Below, piece after piece: positions 59,521 through 64,000 of a stretch of 64,000 nt of DNA. The position numbers and the translations under genes were made by a program. The notes under the pieces are model-generated. The model did no database searches. It had not been told where the DNA came from and worked only from the letters and a program-made list of their open reading frames with translations. Each line of letters begins with the position of its first letter. The stretch's first letter is position 1. The DNA is from Dactylonectria macrodidyma (lineage: Eukaryota; Ascomycota; Sordariomycetes; Hypocreales; Nectriaceae): assembly GCA_020744425.1 (NCBI GenBank), contig JAGMUV010000004.1:1736001-1800000 (forward strand), in the 5' to 3' direction.

Positions 59521-61384
59521 TTAGCTGTTCAACTTCGCCCATATCTTGTTCCAGTATTCTAGTTGAAGCTTTCTCCAGTTATCCTTCTCTATTTTCACCC
59601 CATTTACCTTAAATACAAAGTTCTCTCCACGCCCATATTCAGGCCACTTCGGAGCCCCTCTGATCCCATGATGATTTGGGTCAAGATCGTGAACGAACGA
59701 AATGAAAGACCTAGACATCAGTTTCGAAAGCTGGTAGTATTCGGGATAGGGGCCAATCCAGTTAGAGTTGTTTCTGCTGGCACTCGGCTCAATGTTAAAC
59801 ACGAAGCAAACCTCAGCATAGTGCGTGCTGTAGACTGGTGCTTCCGTCGCGACAAGCTCCTCGGTGTTATCCCACGGGCTTTGGTCGAAGCGATAGGTGT
59901 AGACGGGCTTTCTATGGCGACGAGCTGAAGAAGCAAAATACTGTGCTGTGGCACGTCTTCCGGCGTGGATGACTGCGTCTCCAACAATTGCGGCTCCTCG
60001 TTTATACTGCCAGCCGTGTTGTTGAAAGCGTTCCGTCCCGGTATTGAACGGACACCCTTGGGCCGGATCGTCCGGATAAAGGGTCATGAGGTCCCGAACG
60101 GTTTTCTTGCCAAGCCCCGAGCCCATTTTGGATAAAAACTGGGAGACATCTCTGTCGGTATTCAGGGTTCCTCTTGGGCCAAAGAAGGTGGCAGTTCCCT
60201 CGTCCGTGTTGGAACCTAGCAAAACTGCCACGTCGGCTACCTTGCCCTCTTTAAACGATTTAGAGGGTAGCTGTTTGAGAAAAGAGCCATCCATGACCGG
60301 CGTGACGACAAACGGCTCAAAGGCATTGAACAACGTCTTATAATTGACTTTGCGAAGACATTGAAGGGGATTCTTGTGCTTGGAGCAACCGACGGTTTCC
60401 GTGACATTATCGTAAATAGCTTGGTGGGCATCTGCTGTTGGTTGACTGACTAACGAAGTTTCAGTTAGACATGACACTCCACAAATGGCACACATACTTA
60501 CTACCAGGACCAAGAGCCGATCCACTCTGTAGAATAGCAGCTCTGAATAAATCGTCGTGGTCACCTCCAAACCCAACGAGATGATACCCAACGCTAAACG
60601 CCCCCGCAGACTCCCCAGCAATAGTGACCTTGCGAGGATCGCCCCCAAAGCCCTGGATATTCTCCTGTATCCATTTCAGAGCAAGTCGTTGATCAAAGAG
60701 CCCAATGTTCAGAGCTCCGTCTTCTTGCATCTGCCTGGAGCTCAGGAACCCCCATCCGCCGACTCGATAGTTGATGGATACGGCGATGATGGGCTTGTCA
60801 ATTGCTATAGAGGCGTTGACTAGGTACGAGGTGTTGTAGCGAGAGTCAGCACTGCCTCCAGCCGTAAAGCCTGTCTTGATGAGCAAGAAATCTGACGTCA
60901 CTGGGAACTCGGTGGCCCATACCTCCTCCGTAAATCCAGACGTATACCGGAAGTTCATCATCTGCGCGAACGCCCGCTGGTCGGACAATGTCGAGAGTCA
61001 AGCAATCTAATCCCCTTGTTTAGCACAGCCACACGATATCATTTGGTGCCGCTTACCCTCGCCCAAATCTAAATCTCTGTCAAAACCGGCATAGCCTGGA
61101 CAGCTGTGACTTTTGCGTGTGGCATTTCGAACCCCATGCCAGGACTCATTCAGTGAGGCAGGATGCTTCAGTCTCAGATCACCGACGGGTGGCTGTGCGA
61201 ACGGGACGCCCAGAAACTGGTCTTGACTGAATTTCGGCAGATGTAAGCCTCTGAAGGTCCCATTCCTAGTAGTTGCAACGGGAGCACGCCCATCACAACT
61301 AGGTAATGCAAGGGTCGATGAGGATATGCAGAGTAGGGTCACCAACGCCCAGCCAAGCCAGGTGATACAAATACAAGTGGCCAT
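59521..61384 (-). CDS. Secreted type-B carboxylesterase/lipase
   Basis: Exons 61384-61057, 61006-60923, 60870-60502 and 60449-59521; introns 50, 52 and 52 bp; 569 residues. An alpha/beta-hydrolase with a signal peptide ([18 protein letters not shown]). The family order is complete: [15 protein letters not shown], then [12 protein letters not shown] across the first splice junction, the oxyanion-hole GGG across the second, the nucleophile in [14 protein letters not shown], the acid in [14 protein letters not shown] and the catalytic histidine in [11 protein letters not shown]. It hydrolyses carboxylic esters outside the cell; the natural substrate is unknown. The second intron interrupts the oxyanion loop, so reading it through would have hidden the esterase signature. 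Confidence 0.9.
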
Positions 61385-62593
61385 GTTATGCCACTTATAA
61401 CATATGTGCTAAGACAATGCACGCCTTTGCTTCCGCTGCAGACCCGTGGGGGGGGATTTATACGTAGACCGTTTTTCCTTGATGGTGAGTGCATGGCACC
61501 CGGATTTTAGGACGAGACCTTTTCCGAACGCCGTGAACTAGGTATCGCCCTTGTCTTGGTCAAGTTAGCACCATCCCGCTCGAGGCCGACCTTGGCTCAT
61601 GAGTTGATGGATTCCCAACGTCAGAGATAAACTGACTGGAGGTAAGCATGCCTAGAATGTATCCCATCGGGTTTACGCATGTCTCTCCGAAGGCATCATT
61701 ATGATTGTATGTACGGAACTTTGCTGGTAGTAGTAGCTGGTGTATACAACCGTAATTATCTTGTAACTAGTCAGCGGGGAAAGATGTTTTGCACAACCCT
61801 GGAGACCTCATAATATGCTCGATCTGAGCGTACATAATCAGCAGTGAGCAGGGGGTGGCTTGTCTTGCCGGGTGGCCAAGACGTAGCCGCGCTTTGATCT
61901 TTCATCAGCAGCAACGGTTCTACGGGAGAGCCCGGGAGTTGGCCCGTTGCAACAACCTGACAGCACTCGTCTGTCGATTGCACCGAAGCTTTCCCCGCAT
62001 AATGGCATCCACTTGTCGACAGGGCCAAGGGTTACCCCGCAAGGTGACATCCACCCTTACCAAGCATTCGGATTTATGATTTACGATGCATTCTTCTCAT
62101 AGAGTGACTAAATGTCTCGGTGATTAAATCTCATATAGTGATTAAATTTCATATCAGAGAGGAGTATCAATACAACTCGGTTTCAGAGGAGCCATGCTCT
62201 CCTCCTGAAATAGCCGCTGGTCCTTGCCCAGAACTACATCTCCACCGTCGTTCTAGACTCTTGGACCTTCCTCAACAAGTGCCTTTCTATATCTACTTCG
62301 CCAACGCTGCCGTCGAGCGCCGCAACAGTAACGACCCAGCCACCTTCTTCTAGCCGGGACGCCCTTCAAGAGATGACGGTCAGCTTCACGTCAGGCATAT
62401 CGGCAGCTCTAGCTTCTATTCCAGGGGGACCAATGCCGTCTATCGCCCAAACGCCTATACCATCAGCGTTGGGTAGGCATGGGCTCCCAGGTTGAGGCCT
62501 TATGACAATTCATGATATCGTGGCTTTATCATCTCAGCCTCATATTCGTTTCGGCATGAACAAGAGTGTACTTTTGTTTAGAAGGTGCGCTCC
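61385..62593. other. Intergenic, 1.2 kb
   Basis: No gene recognised. A short tandem repeat of about 18 bp (GTGATTAAATCTCATATA and GTGATTAAATTTCATATC at 62120-62155, plus a diverged unit just before) lies inside. The left end is the promoter of the carboxylesterase. Confidence 0.4.
62120..62155. repeat. 18-bp tandem duplication
   Basis: Two units differing at two positions, with a weaker third unit beginning GTGACTAAATG at 62104. No associated gene. Confidence 0.5.
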
Positions 62594-64000
62594 TCAGACG
62601 CTTGCGAGATACACGCGACCCTCAAACGGCGCGAGGAGACTTCCCTGGCTCTTTCCAGTGTAGTTGGACATAACAGGGACCAGTGCCACGTCGGTAGAGT
62701 CCGGCAGGCCGAGATCCTGGGCACTCGGGGCCGTCCAGGCATTCTCCTCGGTCGAGAAGTTGAGAACCACGACGGCCTTAGTGCCTCCGTCCTGAGCCTC
62801 CTTGACAAAGGTGAAGATGTTCGGGTCGTCAAGTTGAAACGGCCGGTAATCGCCGTAGACAAAGAGATCTGGGTGCTCGCGGCGGAACTGCAGCATCTTG
62901 CGCCAGAAAGCCAGAACGCTCGTTGGGTCATCCAGCTGGCTGGCCACATTGATCTCAGCCGCCAGAGGATGCGGCTTCATCCACGACTCCTTGACCTCCT
63001 TGCCCTCCTTCTCAGCCTGCTCGGAGAAGCCACCATACTTGGCCTTTCCGTTCCACGCGACGGGGATGCGCGAGTGGTCCCGCGCCAGATGCTGCAGCGC
63101 GTTAAAGGCCGTGTCGAGCTGCTCCGTATCGTCGCCGCAACGCTCCTTGACCATGTCGATGAAAAGGTAGCTGTCGAGGTCGAGGTAGTTTTCGACTGGG
63201 TAGGACTCCTTGGGCGCGTTGACGGTTCCGATCTCTTGGCCTTGGTAGACGTATTGTGTTCCGCTCAGGCAAGACTGAAAGAGAGCGAGCATCTTTGCGC
63301 CGTGGACTCGATACTCGGGACGGTCATCTGTGAATCTGGAAACGGAGCGAGCTTGGTCGTGGTTCTCCATAAACACCGTCGTCCAGGCATCGGTGCCGTG
63401 GATGAGGCCCTGCGTCCGGCCGATAGCCTCCTTCAGGTCGCGGAGGACATAGTTCTTGGGCGTCGTCTCGTACTTGTGAGTGCGTCCGAAGCCGACGTCG
63501 ACAACGTCGAACTGGAACACCATGTCCAGTTGCTTGGCCTCTGCGCTAACATATCGCAAGACGCGGGCCATGTCGGGCGTGTTGGGCAGCTCTCCAACGG
63601 TAATGGCTCCGTACTTTGTAAGGATCGCGTTCATCTCGTCGAGGAATTCGTGCATGCGCGGGCCGTTGCAATATAGCAGGCCGGCGGGCTGGAAGGCGGC
63701 CTTGGGGTCGATGATGGGGGCATCTGGGAAGTCAATGGGCTTGCTGTACATGTTGACCGTGTCGATGCGGAAGCCGTCGACGCCTCGCTCGAGCCAGAAC
63801 TCCATAGCCGAGGCGTAGATGGCCTTGCGGGTCTCGGGGTTCTCCCAGTTGAGGTCGGGCTGCTCCTTGGCGAACAGATGCAAGTAGTACTCGCCCGTCT
63901 GCTCGTCCCACTCCCACACGCTGCCGCCGCCAAAGTTGCAGCGCCAGTTGTTAGGAGGCAGACGTTCACCAGAGTCAGAGTACTTGGCAGGTCGCCATGT
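62594..64000 (-). CDS. GH13 alpha-glucosidase (maltase), 5' end beyond window
   Basis: The frame is open from the right edge of the window to a stop at 62594, giving about 468 residues of the C-terminal part; the start is missing. It is a clan GH-H glucosidase that releases glucose from alpha-glucosides. The catalytic set is present: nucleophile Asp in GFRIDTVNMYSK, acid/base Glu in TVGELPNTP and the transition-state Asp in FMENHDQARSV. The residue after the nucleophile is Thr, which in yeast maltase/isomaltase studies favours alpha-1,4 over alpha-1,6 bonds. The C-terminal beta-domain follows (KAVVVLNFSTEE). No secretion signal can be judged. A MalP-type transporter at 5841-7648 is too far away to claim a cluster. 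Confidence 0.92.
   Translation of the reverse strand, partial: TWRPAKYSDSGERLPPNNWRCNFGGGSVWEWDEQTGEYYLHLFAKEQPDLNWENPETRKAIYASAMEFWLERGVDGFRIDTVNMYSKPIDFPDAPIIDPKAAFQPAGLLYCNGPRMHEFLDEMNAILTKYGAITVGELPNTPDMARVLRYVSAEAKQLDMVFQFDVVDVGFGRTHKYETTPKNYVLRDLKEAIGRTQGLIHGTDAWTTVFMENHDQARSVSRFTDDRPEYRVHGAKMLALFQSCLSGTQYVYQGQEIGTVNAPKESYPVENYLDLDSYLFIDMVKERCGDDTEQLDTAFNALQHLARDHSRIPVAWNGKAKYGGFSEQAEKEGKEVKESWMKPHPLAAEINVASQLDDPTSVLAFWRKMLQFRREHPDLFVYGDYRPFQLDDPNIFTFVKEAQDGGTKAVVVLNFSTEENAWTAPSAQDLGLPDSTDVALVPVMSNYTGKSQGSLLAPFEGRVYLASV

Noticed and set aside
62585..63676. 363-codon plus-strand open frame
   Set aside because: Exact antisense shadow of the GH13 glucosidase, in which all three catalytic motifs are visible.
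1..64000. tRNA, rRNA or CRISPR features
   Set aside because: I saw no tRNA-like box pattern, rRNA sequence or regularly spaced direct repeats; CRISPR arrays are not expected in a fungal nuclear genome.

Overview
The window looks like nuclear DNA of a filamentous ascomycete (Pezizomycotina), most likely a sordariomycete. The protein-coding genes carry many short GT-AG introns (43-82 bp) and belong to families typical of that group: Zn2Cys6 regulators, DUF3176, DUF6604, HET-C, secreted tannase-type esterases and fungal-type P450s. AT-rich relic DNA with transition-type decay resembles repeat-induced point mutation (RIP). The species cannot be fixed from the sequence alone.

Layout. 0-5.8 kb: a frameshifted SAM methyltransferase, a DUF7924-like gene and AT-rich spacer with a 30-bp tandem repeat. 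5.8-14.2 kb: a sugar-utilisation neighbourhood with an MFS sugar transporter divergent from a GH78 alpha-L-rhamnosidase, followed by a Zn2Cys6 regulator. 14.7-20.9 kb: a decayed DUF6604 gene, an intact HET-C family gene and a decayed GT32 glycosyltransferase. 21.4-26.6 kb: a seven-exon secreted Cys-rich protein and a small P-loop GTPase. 27.7-35.8 kb: a second Zn2Cys6 factor, an arrestin-like trafficking adaptor and a DUF3176 membrane protein.

36.0-47.1 kb: a compact candidate triterpenoid cluster. A cytochrome P450 (with an 11-nt microexon) is divergent from an oxidosqualene cyclase, followed by a tannase/feruloyl-esterase-family hydrolase, a cytochrome b5-b5 reductase fusion and a wax-synthase-like membrane acyltransferase. 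Together they could cyclise oxidosqualene, oxidise the scaffold with a local electron donor, and add or remove acyl groups.

48.2-52.0 kb: a very large gene combining a stonustoxin-like (SNTX) N-terminal region, an acidic linker, an FN3-like domain, a P-loop GTPase and a Cys/His cluster. Its N-terminus is broken by two compensating 1-nt shifts. A transition-rich fragment of its 3' end lies at 58.8-59.1 kb. 52.1-64.0 kb: a mucin-like giant secreted protein, an F-box-like protein, a secreted type-B carboxylesterase, and a GH13 alpha-glucosidase that runs off the right edge.

Two themes stand out. Metabolic genes are intact and spliced cleanly, whereas several accessory genes (methyltransferase, DUF6604, GT32, SNTX-GTPase) carry frameshifts or stops. 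In addition, a short dispersed element with an A-rich end occurs five times, one copy being bracketed by a perfect 12-bp direct repeat. All exon coordinates were derived by hand from splice signals and reading-frame continuity.
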